Shown: piece after piece, positions 34,243 to 42,759 of the stretch
Layout of the letters: every line of letters starts with the position of its first letter
How positions within the stretch are numbered: the stretch's first letter is position 1
Source of the DNA: Maritimibacter sp. REDSEA-S28_B5
GTDB taxonomy: Bacteria > Pseudomonadota > Alphaproteobacteria > Rhodobacterales > Rhodobacteraceae
Direction of reading: 5' to 3'
DNA length: 64,000 nt
Assembly (NCBI GenBank): GCA_001626765.1
Contig: LUOO01000002.1
Coordinates: forward strand, 1-64,000
Made by a program: the position numbers and the translations under genes
Notes under the pieces: generated by a model
What the model was told of the DNA's origin: nothing
What the model saw: the letters and a program-made list of their open reading frames with translations, nothing else
Database searches by the model: none

Positions 34243-34656
34243 ATGGGTCTGTGGAGTTTTGTGAAAGGTGCGGGCAAATCGCTGTTCGGCGGCGAGGACG
34301 CCAAGAACGAGGACGCACTGAAGAAAGAGGTCGAGGATCTTGGCGTGTCGACCGAAGGGCTCGAGATCAAGGTCGATGGTGACAAGGTCACCGTCAAGGG
34401 CGGTTCGATGACCACCGAGGAAAAGGAAAAGGTGATTCTCGCCGTCGGGAACGTCGAGGGCATTTCCGAGGTCGAAGCCGACGTGGAAACCGAGACGCTG
34501 TTCCACACGGTGGTCAAGGGTGACACCCTCTGGGCGATCTCGCAGAAAACGCTGGGCGACGGCAATCGCTACAACGAGATTTTCGAGGCGAACAAGCCGA
34601 TGCTCAAGCACCCCGACAAGATCTATCCGGGGCAGGTCCTTCGCATACCGACCTGA
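34243..34656 (+). CDS. lysM: BON and LysM domain protein (LysM/YgaU-like)
   Basis: A 137-residue protein. A lysine-rich start (LWSFVKGAGKSLFGG) is followed by a BON domain (residues about 25-85, with DGDKVTVKGG and AVGNVEGISEVEAD) and a C-terminal LysM domain (88-136: HTVVKGDTLWAISQKTLG, ending PGQVLRIPT). YgaU-like proteins bind peptidoglycan or potassium and respond to osmotic stress. ATG 34243 follows AGGAGGG. Confidence 0.88.
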   Translation: MGLWSFVKGAGKSLFGGEDAKNEDALKKEVEDLGVSTEGLEIKVDGDKVTVKGGSMTTEEKEKVILAVGNVEGISEVEADVETETLFHTVVKGDTLWAISQKTLGDGNRYNEIFEANKPMLKHPDKIYPGQVLRIPT

Positions 34657-34677
34657 TTTTCAGTCATTCGAACGGAC

Positions 34678-34705
34678 AGGCCGCCGCGAAACCGGCGGCC
34701 TTTTC
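34678..34705 (+). terminator. Rho-independent terminator after lysM
   Basis: AGGCCGCCG and CGGCGGCCT form a nine-base-pair stem with a six-base loop followed by TTTTCTTT. Confidence 0.85.
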
Positions 34706-34713
34706 TTTGCCCC

Positions 34714-35679
34714 TCACCCGATTTCGGCCATCACCTGCGCGAACGTAATGGTCCCCGGACCCTGCCCCTCGCGTGCGAGTCGCGCGCCGATCCTGGCGAA
34801 GGCGTCGTTCACCGGGGTCGCCACGCCATGCATCCGGCCGAGATAGGAAATCTCGCCGTTGAGCCAGTCGGTTTCCACGCTGCCCGCACCGCGAAGCAGG
34901 CTTTGCGCGGTCGAGGTGCCGACACCCTGAAAGCCCGAAACCTCGCTGCGAGGCATGTGCTCCTGGCGATGCGGATGATCCGCACCCACCTCTTCCCAAC
35001 CGATGCCGGCGGCATGAAAGACCGCTTCGGCCTCGGCCCGCATGTCCGCCCGCAGCGTCCCGACGTCGGCCCCTGGGCCCAGCGCGGCACCGACGATATT
35101 TGCGAGGTTGAGGATCAGCTTGCCATGTTTGGGCGCCATGACGTTCTCGTGCGGGTAGCAGGCAAAGCCCGCCACCGTCAGCACGTCGGCGAGCGCATGA
35201 TCCGCCGCGTCCGTGCCCCCCGGATAGCGCCCGGTGTAGAAAATCCCGATCTTTGGCGCGGCCTGCACGACGACCTCGCCCGCCCGCACGAAGGTGGCTG
35301 GCATAATCACCGTGACGCCATGCACGTTGGGGAACAGGCGCAGCGCCTTGTCCTCGTTCGCGACCCCGTTCTGAAGGCAAAAGATCGGCTGGTCCCGCAC
35401 CCCGGCGGCGCGGAGTTGTTCAAGAGCGGCCTGCGTATGCTGACCCTTGATCGCCAGGAGGATTCCGTCCCCCGGCCCGATGTTTGCCAGCTCCGGGGTT
35501 TCGACGGCGTCAAAGCAGACCACCTCGTCGATGTCGGGCGTGCGCAGATGCAGGCCCCGGTCGCGGATCGCGGCAAGTTGCTCGCCCCGCGCGATGGCGG
35601 TCACGTCGCCACCCGAACGCGCGATTGCGGCGGCGACGCCGCCCCCGATGGCCCCGGTTCCAAACACGATCACACGCAT
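34714..35679 (-). CDS. Ketopantoate reductase family protein (PanE/ApbA)
   Basis: A 321-residue Rossmann protein. VIVFGTGAIGGGVAAAIARSG is the nucleotide loop, FCLQNGVANEDKA the catalytic lysine region, and NLANIVGAALGPGAD the helical domain with a conserved glutamate further on (GSVETDWLNGEI). It may reduce ketopantoate for vitamin B5 or another 2-keto acid; the family is broad. ATG 35679 is three bases from GGAGGGTGCC on the coding strand. It points toward the lysM terminator. Confidence 0.82.
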   Translation of the reverse strand: MRVIVFGTGAIGGGVAAAIARSGGDVTAIARGEQLAAIRDRGLHLRTPDIDEVVCFDAVETPELANIGPGDGILLAIKGQHTQAALEQLRAAGVRDQPIFCLQNGVANEDKALRLFPNVHGVTVIMPATFVRAGEVVVQAAPKIGIFYTGRYPGGTDAADHALADVLTVAGFACYPHENVMAPKHGKLILNLANIVGAALGPGADVGTLRADMRAEAEAVFHAAGIGWEEVGADHPHRQEHMPRSEVSGFQGVGTSTAQSLLRGAGSVETDWLNGEISYLGRMHGVATPVNDAFARIGARLAREGQGPGTITFAQVMAEIG

Positions 35680-35742
35680 GGCACCCTCCTTGAAATTTTT
35701 CGGATACTCCGCGGACCGACCCCGGGTTTCAACCCGCAAACG

Positions 35743-35770
35743 AAAAGGGCGCGCCCCGAAGGACGCGCCC
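35743..35770 (-). terminator. Terminator after the PRC-barrel gene
   Basis: GGGCGCG and CGCGCCC pair around a ten-base loop; on the minus strand the stem is followed by TTTTCG. It lies 23 bases past the stop at 35793. Confidence 0.75.
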
Positions 35771-35792
35771 AAGTCTTTAAAAGATCAACGGC

Positions 35793-36560
35793 TTACTGAA
35801 CCGTCGCGTCTTCTTCTTCCGTCACGTCGGTTTCCGTCGCGACATCGGTGTCGATGTCTTCGTCGGTCTCCGCAGCGGCGTCATCGGAAGCGGTCATGTC
35901 TTCTTCGGCTTCAACGGCCGCGTCGTCCGAGGCCATCGGCTCGTCTTCCGCCATCGGCTCTTCGGCGCTCATGTCCTCCGAAGCGGCGGGCGGGTCGGTC
36001 GCAGCCGGCTCTTCGGTTTCAGCGGCAGCCATGAGTTGCGACACCGGGGTCTCGTCCGGCAGGCCCTCGATCGTGGCTTCGTCGATCTCGGGACGCTCTT
36101 TCAGAACTTCCTTCTCGGTGTTGAGCTGGAAGCTCATGCCGTCTTCGCGCAGTTCGAGGTCCGAGAGCGGCACGCTCACGGTGTGCTCGCCAAGGCCAAG
36201 GAACCCGCCGACGCCAAGGACGGCTTCAGCTTCGGCATCCGCCGACGCCTGGATCACATAGTCGATTTCGGCGATACGGTCGCCATTGGGGTCGTAGGCG
36301 ACAAAGCCCACCACGTCACCGACCGTCATTTCTTCGAGCGAAGCAAAGGTCGGCTGCATGGCTTCCGCGTCAGCAGCGGGGTCCGCCATGTCCGTGGCCG
36401 CGGTGTCATCCGTCAGCATCGGATCCGCGGGAACCACGGGCGCTTCTGCGGAAACGCCGTCGTCCTGCGTTTCAGCCGACATGTCTTGATCTTGGGCGAA
36501 CGCCCCGCCCGCCACGATTGCGGCGATACCGGCGCTCATGAGAAGTTTGTTGAGTTTCAT
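35793..36560 (-). CDS. Exported PRC-barrel protein with long acidic tail
   Basis: A 255-residue protein. A signal peptide (KLNKLLMSAGIAAIVAGGA, cleavage near FA-Q) precedes an acidic linker, a PRC-barrel (about residues 75-150: VGDVVGFVAYDPNGDRIAEI and LGEHTVSVPLSDLEL) and a very acidic end of about 80 residues rich in Glu, Asp, Ala (for example DAAVEAEEDMTASDDAAAET). Function is unknown; the form suggests a periplasmic binding or buffering protein. GGAGGCACG precedes the ATG. Confidence 0.75.
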   Translation of the reverse strand: MKLNKLLMSAGIAAIVAGGAFAQDQDMSAETQDDGVSAEAPVVPADPMLTDDTAATDMADPAADAEAMQPTFASLEEMTVGDVVGFVAYDPNGDRIAEIDYVIQASADAEAEAVLGVGGFLGLGEHTVSVPLSDLELREDGMSFQLNTEKEVLKERPEIDEATIEGLPDETPVSQLMAAAETEEPAATDPPAASEDMSAEEPMAEDEPMASDDAAVEAEEDMTASDDAAAETDEDIDTDVATETDVTEEEDATVQ

Positions 36561-36764
36561 AACGTGCCTCCTTTTCAGTCACGAATTTGGATCGTCAACG
36601 GCAGGGAACGGGGATTGGTTCCCGCCATTTCCGGTCGACGATCCCGCAACGCGGCAGGTGGGCGGAACCATGCCCATGAAACCTTGCAGACTGGCCTTTA
36701 TTCGCCCGTTGCCAGATAGGCGGGAACCATGCGGATTTCTTCTAAGTGACTACAATTAAAATAC

Positions 36765-36794
36765 AAAAGGGCCAGTCTCGTGACCGGCCCTTTT
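36765..36794. terminator. Terminator after ahcY (works on the minus strand)
   Basis: AAAAGGGCC and GGCCCTTTT form a nine-base-pair stem around AGTCTCGTGACC. On the minus strand TTTT follows the stem; the A-run makes it possibly bidirectional. It is 23 bases past the ahcY stop. Confidence 0.8.
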
Positions 36795-36816
36795 CGAGAG
36801 GTAAGGTTTTCCACCG

Positions 36817-38205
36817 TCAGTAGCGGTAATGCTCCGGCTTATACGGACCATCCACGGTCACCCCGATGTAGCTCGCCTGATCCGGCTTGAGTTCAGTCAG
36901 TTTCACGCCGATCCGATCCAGATGCAGGCGGGCGACTTTTTCGTCCAGATGCTTGGGCAGGATGTAGACCTCGTTCTTGTATTGATCGCCACGGGTCCAG
37001 AGCTCGATCTGCGCGAGCACCTGATTGGTAAAGGACGCGGACATGACGAACGACGGGTGCCCGGTGGCGTTGCCGAGGTTCAGGAGACGCCCCTCGGACA
37101 GAAGGATGATCCGCGCGCCCGAGGGCATCTCGATCATGTCCACCTGGTCCTTGATGTTGGTCCACTTGTGGTTCTTCAGCGCGGCGACTTGGATTTCGTT
37201 GTCGAAGTGGCCGATGTTGCCGACGATCGCCATGTCCTTCATCGCGCGCATATGCTCGATGCGGATAATGTCCTTGTTGCCGGTCGTGGTGATGAAGATG
37301 TCGGCGCTATCCACCACATCTTCGAGCACGACAACCTCGAAGCCGTCCATCGCGGCTTGCAGCGCGCAGATCGGATCGATCTCGGTCACTTTCACCCGCG
37401 CACCGGCCCCGCGCAGCGACGCCGCCGACCCCTTGCCCACGTCGCCGTAACCGCAGACCACCGCGACCTTGCCGGCCATCATGGTGTCGGTCGCGCGGCG
37501 GATACCGTCGACCAGCGATTCCTTGCAGCCGTACTTGTTGTCGAACTTCGACTTGGTCACGCTGTCGTTCACGTTGATCGCCGGGAAGGGCAGTTGACCC
37601 TGTTTCATCAGGTCATAGAGCCGGTGAACGCCGGTCGTCGTTTCCTCGGACACGCCCTTGATCTGATCGCGCACCTTGGTGAACCAGCCCGGACTTGCCT
37701 CCATCCGCTTCTTGATCTGCGCCTTGATGACGACTTCCTCGTCGGACTGCGGCGCGGGGATGATGTCCTCGCCCGCCTCGGCACGCGCGCCCAGTAGAAC
37801 GTAAAGTGTCGCGTCCCCGCCATCGTCGAGGATCATGTTCGGGCCGTCCTCGAACAGGAAGGATTTGTCGAGGTAATCCCAATGCTCCTCGAGCGACTGA
37901 CCCTTGACGGCAAACACCGGTGTCCCGCCGGCCGCGATGGCTGCCGCCGCGTGGTCCTGCGTCGAAAAGATATTGCAGGACGCCCAGCGCACATCCGCGC
38001 CCAGCGCGACCAGCGTTTCAATGAGAACGGCGGTCTGAATGGTCATATGCAGCGACCCGACGATCCGCGCGCCCTTGAGCGGCTGGGACGGACCGAATTC
38101 TTCGCGACAGGCCATCAGACCCGGCATTTCCGTCTCGGCGATATCCAGTTCCTTGCGGCCATACTCGGCGAGCGAAATGTCTTTTACCATATAGTCTTGC
38201 GTCAC
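36817..38205 (-). CDS. ahcY: Adenosylhomocysteinase
   Basis: A 462-residue NAD-dependent enzyme that splits S-adenosylhomocysteine. The NAD site is [15 protein letters not shown], preceded by [18 protein letters not shown]; active-site text includes [15 protein letters not shown] and [17 protein letters not shown]; it ends KPEHYRY as expected. The start is a GTG at 38205, six bases after GGAGAA; an ATG at 38190 is the next choice. In related phototrophs ahcY lies near regA with hvrA between them; here the two are about 3 kb apart. Confidence 0.95.
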   Translation of the reverse strand: MTQDYMVKDISLAEYGRKELDIAETEMPGLMACREEFGPSQPLKGARIVGSLHMTIQTAVLIETLVALGADVRWASCNIFSTQDHAAAAIAAGGTPVFAVKGQSLEEHWDYLDKSFLFEDGPNMILDDGGDATLYVLLGARAEAGEDIIPAPQSDEEVVIKAQIKKRMEASPGWFTKVRDQIKGVSEETTTGVHRLYDLMKQGQLPFPAINVNDSVTKSKFDNKYGCKESLVDGIRRATDTMMAGKVAVVCGYGDVGKGSAASLRGAGARVKVTEIDPICALQAAMDGFEVVVLEDVVDSADIFITTTGNKDIIRIEHMRAMKDMAIVGNIGHFDNEIQVAALKNHKWTNIKDQVDMIEMPSGARIILLSEGRLLNLGNATGHPSFVMSASFTNQVLAQIELWTRGDQYKNEVYILPKHLDEKVARLHLDRIGVKLTELKPDQASYIGVTVDGPYKPEHYRY

Positions 38206-38325
38206 GGTCGTTCTCCGTCGGTTTCAAAGTTGATTGGTCACTAGCACCGCGGGGTTAACGAGGCAACGACGCCCACGTTGACTTCGCGGCGTGATATCGC
38301 GAGTTTGAGCGAAAAAGGCAGGCAG

Positions 38326-39009
38326 ATGACCTCAGAGAACGTGTTTCGGAACGAGTATGGCCGTTATTCCGTGCCCGAGGGGCTGGATGCCCGGCCCGCC
38401 GTGCGGCTGGTGAAATCGGGCGAGGTCTATGAACCCCAGACCATTGCCTTCATGCGCGATCAGGTGGGCCAAGGCGACATCATCCACGCGGGCACCTTCT
38501 TTGGCGATTTCCTGCCCGGCCTGTCGTCGGCCATGGCCCCCCACGCCCGCATCTGGGCGTTCGAGCCGAACCCTGTCAGCCACGCCCATGCGACCGAGAC
38601 CATCGCATTGAACGACCTGTCGAACGTGACCCTGACCAACGCCGCGCTGTCGGACCGGAACGGAACGATCCATTTCCGCACCCATAAGGAGGACGGCGAG
38701 GCGCTGGGCGGCCATTCCCATTTCGTCGAGGAACCGGGACCGGGGGTGGAGGAGGTCCGCGCGCTGATGCTTGACTATGTCGTGCCACTCGACCGCCCGG
38801 TGTCGATCCTGCAACTCGACGTCGAAGGGCACGAAGGCGAGGCGCTACTGGGCGCCTACCACATCATCAATCGCTGGAAGCCGATCATTATGCTCGAGGA
38901 ATTCGACCGCCCCCGCTGGCTCAAACGCAATTTTCCCCGCGTGAACTACGACCGGGTGAGCCGGGTCCACGGCAACCTCGTCTACCTGCCCGAGGGGCGC
39001 GACCTCTGA
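38326..39009 (+). CDS. FkbM family methyltransferase
   Basis: A 227-residue SAM-dependent methyltransferase. The SAM pocket resembles IHAGTFFGDFLPGL followed by WAFEPNPVSHAHATETI, and PVSILQLDVEGHEGEALLGA is the FkbM catalytic segment. The substrate could be a sugar hydroxyl of a lipid or polysaccharide. ATG 38326 keeps the family length. It is coupled to the HD gene (TGATG) and divergent from ahcY, which would recycle its product. Confidence 0.83.
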   Translation: MTSENVFRNEYGRYSVPEGLDARPAVRLVKSGEVYEPQTIAFMRDQVGQGDIIHAGTFFGDFLPGLSSAMAPHARIWAFEPNPVSHAHATETIALNDLSNVTLTNAALSDRNGTIHFRTHKEDGEALGGHSHFVEEPGPGVEEVRALMLDYVVPLDRPVSILQLDVEGHEGEALLGAYHIINRWKPIIMLEEFDRPRWLKRNFPRVNYDRVSRVHGNLVYLPEGRDL

Positions 39010-39602
39010 TGGCCCAGCCGCCCCGTGCCTGGCAGCGGATGCTCTCCGGTCGCCGTCTCGACCTGCTCGACCCGACGCCGGTGGATATCGAGATTGAGGA
39101 CATCGCCCATGGCCTTGCCTTCGTCGCGCGCTGGAACGGGCAGACCAAGGGCGATTTCGCCTATTCCGTGGCCGAACATTCCCTGCTGGTGGAAGAGCTT
39201 TTCACTCGTCTGAACCCCGGCGCTCCCGTGAAATGGCGGCTGGCCGCGTTGCTCCACGACGCCCCGGAATACGTGATCGGCGACATGATCTCGCCGGTGA
39301 AGGCCGCCGTGGGGCCAGGGTATGGCGAGCTGGACGACCGGCTCACCGCCGCAGTCCACCTGCGGTTCGGACTTCCGGCCAAGATTCCCGTCCCGGTGAA
39401 AAAGGCGATCAAGAAGGCCGACAGGATTTCGGCTTGGCTCGAGGCGACGCAGATCGCGGGCTTCACCATCGCGGAGTCCGACAGGTTCTTCGGCCACCCG
39501 GACGAGGGACTGATCGACGGGCTGCGGATCGTGCTTCGCCCCCCGGTCGAGGTGCGTCGCGATTTCGTCGCTCGGCACGAGGCGCTGCTTGCTGCGATCT
39601 GA
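39009..39602 (+). CDS. HD-domain phosphohydrolase (YfbR-like)
   Basis: A 197-residue HD protein. Metal-site text is VAEHSLLVEE (His) and ALLHDAPEYVIGDM (His-Asp), then a late DRISAWLEATQ (Asp). YfbR-like members are 5'-nucleotidases or dNTPases for nucleotide-pool control. It starts one base before the upstream stop ends, so both are made from the same transcript. Confidence 0.85.
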   Translation: MAQPPRAWQRMLSGRRLDLLDPTPVDIEIEDIAHGLAFVARWNGQTKGDFAYSVAEHSLLVEELFTRLNPGAPVKWRLAALLHDAPEYVIGDMISPVKAAVGPGYGELDDRLTAAVHLRFGLPAKIPVPVKKAIKKADRISAWLEATQIAGFTIAESDRFFGHPDEGLIDGLRIVLRPPVEVRRDFVARHEALLAAI

Positions 39603-39633
39603 AAAACCCCGCCGGGCGCGGGGCCTCGGCGGG
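39602..39633 (-). terminator. Terminator for the tiny-gene pair
   Basis: CCCGCCG and CGGCGGG (39608-39614, 39627-39633) form a stem followed, on the minus strand, by GGTTTTTC. It lies 30 bases past the stop of the 54-residue gene and supports the small genes being real. Confidence 0.65.
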
Positions 39634-39662
39634 TCAGTCGGGGGAGTATTGGCGGCCTGTGA

Positions 39663-39827
39663 TCACAGACTGATCCGGCGGCGAAGCTGACGGTAAAGCT
39701 CGGCCTCTTCGTTCCGGCGACGCACGAGATCCTCGTAGCGGATGTGATATTCGCGCTCGAAATGTGTCTCTGTTCGCGCCAAATACCGTCTACCAGCGCG
39801 GAAGATACGGGTGAGGACAGGGGTCAT
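39663..39827 (-). CDS. Tiny basic protein (54 residues), second of a pair
   Basis: A 54-residue protein I do not recognise. It is arginine-rich and helical (RIFRAGRRYLART, then DLVRRRNEEAELYRQLRRR). The ATG lies 11 bases after the stop of the upstream tiny gene with TGAGGG as a site. Together they make a two-gene operon ending at a terminator (39602-39633). The pattern is reminiscent of DUF1127-type basic proteins but lacks their conserved IGL motif. Confidence 0.6.
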   Translation of the reverse strand: MTPVLTRIFRAGRRYLARTETHFEREYHIRYEDLVRRRNEEAELYRQLRRRISL

Positions 39828-39838
39828 TGTCGCAGCCC

Positions 39839-39997
39839 TCAGCCTTGGTAGCGGTTGCGGAAGTCCCGCATGGATTTGCGCGCCGCATCACGCTCACGTT
39901 CCTCGAACGCGATCCGACGCTGGCGGGTTTCGAATGTTTCGTCGCGCCGAAAGCCGCCGGTGGCGATGCGGACGACGTCGCTGAAGATGCCCAACAT
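39839..39997 (-). CDS. Tiny basic protein (52 residues), first of a pair
   Basis: A 52-residue protein of unknown function. MLGIFSDVVRIATGGF is amphipathic and could associate with membranes; the remaining part is highly charged (RRDETFETRQRRIAFEERER). A very good ribosome-binding site, GGAAGGAG, lies before the ATG. It is divergent from the LysR-type gene at 40099, which is the usual layout for a regulator and its target. Confidence 0.65.
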   Translation of the reverse strand: MLGIFSDVVRIATGGFRRDETFETRQRRIAFEERERDAARKSMRDFRNRYQG

Positions 39998-40098
39998 GGT
40001 GTTTGCTCCTTCCGGTCTGGGTTGCTGAGACCACCATGCCTGTCCGCTCCGAGTCGGGCGAGTTTCTAATGTTTCAGAATTGTAAGCTGTGCTAACAT

Positions 40099-40983
40099 AT
40101 GCGCATGGACTGGTCCCGCCTCCCCTCGCTCGCTGCGCTTCGCGCTTTCGACGCGCTCGCCCGTCACGGCTCCCACTCTGCCGCCGCGCGGGAGCTGAAC
40201 GTGACCCATGCCGCCGTGGCGCAGCACCTGCGAAAACTCGAAGACCATTTCGGCGAATCGCTCGCCGCCCGCGATGGCCACCAGATGCGCCTGACCGAAA
40301 CCGGGGCCGAGTTGGCCGTGGCCCTCGCCGAAGGCTTTGACCGGATTTCCGAGGGCGTGACGACGATACTTGACCGCAGCACGATCCGACCGGTGACCGT
40401 CACCATGACGCCGAGCTTCGCCGAAAGCTGGCTCATCCCCCGTCTTGGCCGCTTCTGGTCCGAACACCCCGACATCGAACTGCGGCTTGTCCCCTCGATG
40501 ACCCTCTCCGACCTGCGCCGGGACGGGATCGACGTGGCCATCCGCTTTGGCGACGGCGATTGGCCGGGGGTCGATGTCGAGCCGCTCGACGTTTCGCGGT
40601 TCGTGGTCATCGCCGCGCCGGGATATACCAAAGCGCGCAGGCTCGAGGACCTGCGCGACCTGTCGCAGTGGGATTGGTATTTCTCGGAAGCCGCACGGGA
40701 ACAACGGATCTGGGGCGCGGCCGTCGGCGTGGATTTCGCCAAGGTGGGCGCTACCGAGATGCCCAACAACTCCATGGTGCTGTCGGCGGTACGCAACGGG
40801 CTCGGCCTGTCAATCCAGTCGCGCGCGCTGGTCGAGCCCGATCTGTCCAGCGGACAGCTCGTCTCCTTGCACGAGGGCGACGCGGCGGGCCTGGGCTATC
40901 ACATCGTGACACGACCCACCGTCCTGTCACCCGGCGCGCGGACGTTCAGGACGTGGCTGAGGCGCTCGGCCGGGCAGAAATAG
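40099..40983 (+). CDS. LysR-family transcriptional regulator (GcvA-like)
   Basis: A 294-residue LysR protein. The winged helix includes LPSLAALRAFDALARHGSHS, AARELNVTHAAVAQHLRKLE, and the substrate-binding domain has TVTMTPSFAESWLIPRLGRF, typical of GcvA-like members. The start is ATG 40099 or the ATG two codons later; no clear ribosome-binding site is present. It is divergent from the tiny-gene pair, which is its likely target. Confidence 0.87.
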   Translation: MRMDWSRLPSLAALRAFDALARHGSHSAAARELNVTHAAVAQHLRKLEDHFGESLAARDGHQMRLTETGAELAVALAEGFDRISEGVTTILDRSTIRPVTVTMTPSFAESWLIPRLGRFWSEHPDIELRLVPSMTLSDLRRDGIDVAIRFGDGDWPGVDVEPLDVSRFVVIAAPGYTKARRLEDLRDLSQWDWYFSEAAREQRIWGAAVGVDFAKVGATEMPNNSMVLSAVRNGLGLSIQSRALVEPDLSSGQLVSLHEGDAAGLGYHIVTRPTVLSPGARTFRTWLRRSAGQK

Positions 40984-41007
40984 TCACTGTTTCGGCCCAG
41001 ATCGGCG

Positions 41008-41346
41008 CTAGGCGCAGGCCTGTCCCGCCGTCGCACCCTCCTGTCGCCAGCCGACAAAGCGTTCGGCGGTGAAGAGCAGTTCCAGACCGTCGTAATCCAC
41101 CCGACGCACGACCCCCGCCGGACAACCGGTCAGGGCCATGTCGGCGCCACGCCCGACCTCGCGCTCCAGCACCGGGATCACGCCCTTGGGCGAGCGGCCA
41201 AAGTCGATACGAGTCGCGCGCCCCTGGACCCCCAGTCCATTCGCATCAGGCACAAAGCTCACGCCCTGCCGCGCGGGCGGGACAGGGCCGGGCGCTGCTG
41301 CGCCACATCCGGCGAGAACGAGCAGCCCGAGCACCGCCATCCTCAT
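41008..41346 (-). CDS. Small lipoprotein of unknown function
   Basis: A 112-residue protein with a lipoprotein signal (RMAVLGLLVLAGCG; Cys in L-A-G-C), then a Pro-rich linker and a small globular domain (GRATRIDFGRSPKGVIPV; GLELLFTAERFVGW). Function is unknown. Its ATG overlaps the regA stop (ATGA), so it is co-translated with the redox regulator. Confidence 0.65.
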   Translation of the reverse strand: MRMAVLGLLVLAGCGAAAPGPVPPARQGVSFVPDANGLGVQGRATRIDFGRSPKGVIPVLEREVGRGADMALTGCPAGVVRRVDYDGLELLFTAERFVGWRQEGATAGQACA

Positions 41347-41897
41347 TTCGGGGACCGCTTCGCGAGGATGCGCTGGAGCGTGCGCCGATGCATCCCGAGC
41401 CGCCGCGCGGTTTCCGACACGTTCCGGTCGCACAGCTCGTAGACCCGCTGGATATGTTCCCACCGCACCCGGTCCGCGCTCATCGGATTGTCGGGCGGTT
41501 CGGGCAGTTCGTCGCCCTTGGCGAGCAGCGCTTTGATCAGGTCATCGGCATCGGCGGGTTTCGACAGGTAGTCGGTCGCCCCGATCTTGACTGCCGCCAC
41601 CGCAGTGGCAATCGCACCGTAACCCGTCAGCACCACGATCCGCGCGTCGGGCCGCCGTTCGCGCAGCACCTCGACCACGTCGAGCCCGTTGCCGTCTCCC
41701 AGGCGCAGGTCCACGACCGCATAGGCGGGCGGACGCGCCATCGCTATGGCCTTGCCCCCCGCCACGGTATCCGATGTTTCGACCTTGAACCCACGTTTTT
41801 CCATCGCGCGGGCGAGCCGCTTCAGAAAGGGCTCGTCGTCATCGACAAGCAGGAGAGAGGTATCGGGACCGAGGTCCAGCGTTTCGTCTTCGGACAT
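41343..41897 (-). CDS. regA: Redox response regulator RegA/PrrA/ActR
   Basis: A 184-residue response regulator. The receiver has LLLVDDDEPFLKRLARAMEK, AVVDLRLGDG with the phospho-accepting aspartate, and VVLTGYGAI; the short C-terminal Fis-type HTH is CDRNVSETARRLGMHRRTLQRIL. This is almost invariant across alphaproteobacterial RegA proteins, which control respiration, cytochromes and carbon or nitrogen fixation under low oxygen. Its kinase RegB lies at 43501 with SenC between them, as expected. Confidence 0.95.
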   Translation of the reverse strand: MSEDETLDLGPDTSLLLVDDDEPFLKRLARAMEKRGFKVETSDTVAGGKAIAMARPPAYAVVDLRLGDGNGLDVVEVLRERRPDARIVVLTGYGAIATAVAAVKIGATDYLSKPADADDLIKALLAKGDELPEPPDNPMSADRVRWEHIQRVYELCDRNVSETARRLGMHRRTLQRILAKRSPK

Positions 41898-41993
41898 TGG
41901 TCCACCCTGATCGCTGTTCGCATTCGAGAAACCTTATGCATCAGCCGGAAGCGGGTCAAATTGATGCACGTCAAAACGCCGCGGCAAATCCGC

Positions 41994-42674
41994 TCAGGCA
42001 ATGCCTTTCACGCGCCGCTCGAAGGGATTGTCGTAGATGCCTTCGAGTTCCGCGTATTCCGGGGCGAGGCGTTCGCGCAGTACCGCCACGGTTTCAGGCT
42101 TCAGCCGGTCGAGCGTCAGGCGTTCGCCGCTCTGGTTCAACTTGGGCATCGTGACCTCGTGCCCGGCCCGTTCGGCCAGGTCGTCGATCAGGACCGGAAG
42201 CTCATCGACCCGGTAGACGCGCTCGTATTGCAGGGGGGCCGGGCCGGTGAACAGGTAGGTGGGCAGGGCGTGATGCTTTATGACCGAGGATTTCTCGATA
42301 TAGCCCTGCAAGTTCTGAAAAAAGAAGTCGGGATCGGGTTCGACGGTCAACTCGTCCGCGGCCCGCACACCGGGCGAGTTCTTCAACTCGTTGAAGTCCG
42401 CGACCCGGTTCGAATAGACAGACAGCAGGCGCCGGAGCGGATCGCGCACCACGGTGAAACGCCACCAGTCGCCAGCCGAGAACCGTTCCCAGCGGTGCGG
42501 CCGAAACCGCCGCGTGGGATAAAGCGCATGGACATAGTTCGGATCGCGTCGCGCCCGCCGCCAGCGATAACTGACGTCGGGGTCCACCTGCGCGAGCGCC
42601 GCCTTGACCGACGAACAGGCGGCCTTGGGCACGGGCATATAGGCGATCTTCAGTTTTTCCAGCGCCACGCTCAT
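41994..42674 (-). CDS. Sulfotransferase family protein
   Basis: A 226-residue protein. KIAYMPVPKAACSSVKAALA resembles the 5'-phosphosulfate loop and FTVVRDPLRRLLSVYSNR the 3'-phosphate site of PAPS-dependent sulfotransferases (Sulfotransfer_2). It could sulfate a polysaccharide or lipid. It lies between regA and senC, a position where related genomes normally have no extra gene, and no partner gene (PAPS synthesis) is close. Confidence 0.8.
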   Translation of the reverse strand: MSVALEKLKIAYMPVPKAACSSVKAALAQVDPDVSYRWRRARRDPNYVHALYPTRRFRPHRWERFSAGDWWRFTVVRDPLRRLLSVYSNRVADFNELKNSPGVRAADELTVEPDPDFFFQNLQGYIEKSSVIKHHALPTYLFTGPAPLQYERVYRVDELPVLIDDLAERAGHEVTMPKLNQSGERLTLDRLKPETVAVLRERLAPEYAELEGIYDNPFERRVKGIA

Positions 42675-42759
42675 CGCTGGCTCCGTCTTGGCTGCATCGG
42701 ACCGGGGCGATTGTCCCCGTCACTGGCGCCTCTGTCAAACCGGGCCGGACCCGCCCGCC

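Noticed and set aside
38206-38325. Possible SAM or SAH riboswitch before ahcY
   Set aside because: The leader is short and I could not match it to a known riboswitch fold with confidence; a covariance search of 38206-38325 would decide.
39663-39997. Tiny-gene pair as DUF1127 proteins
   Set aside because: Size, basic nature and LysR neighbour fit, but the conserved DIGL/IGL motif is absent from both.
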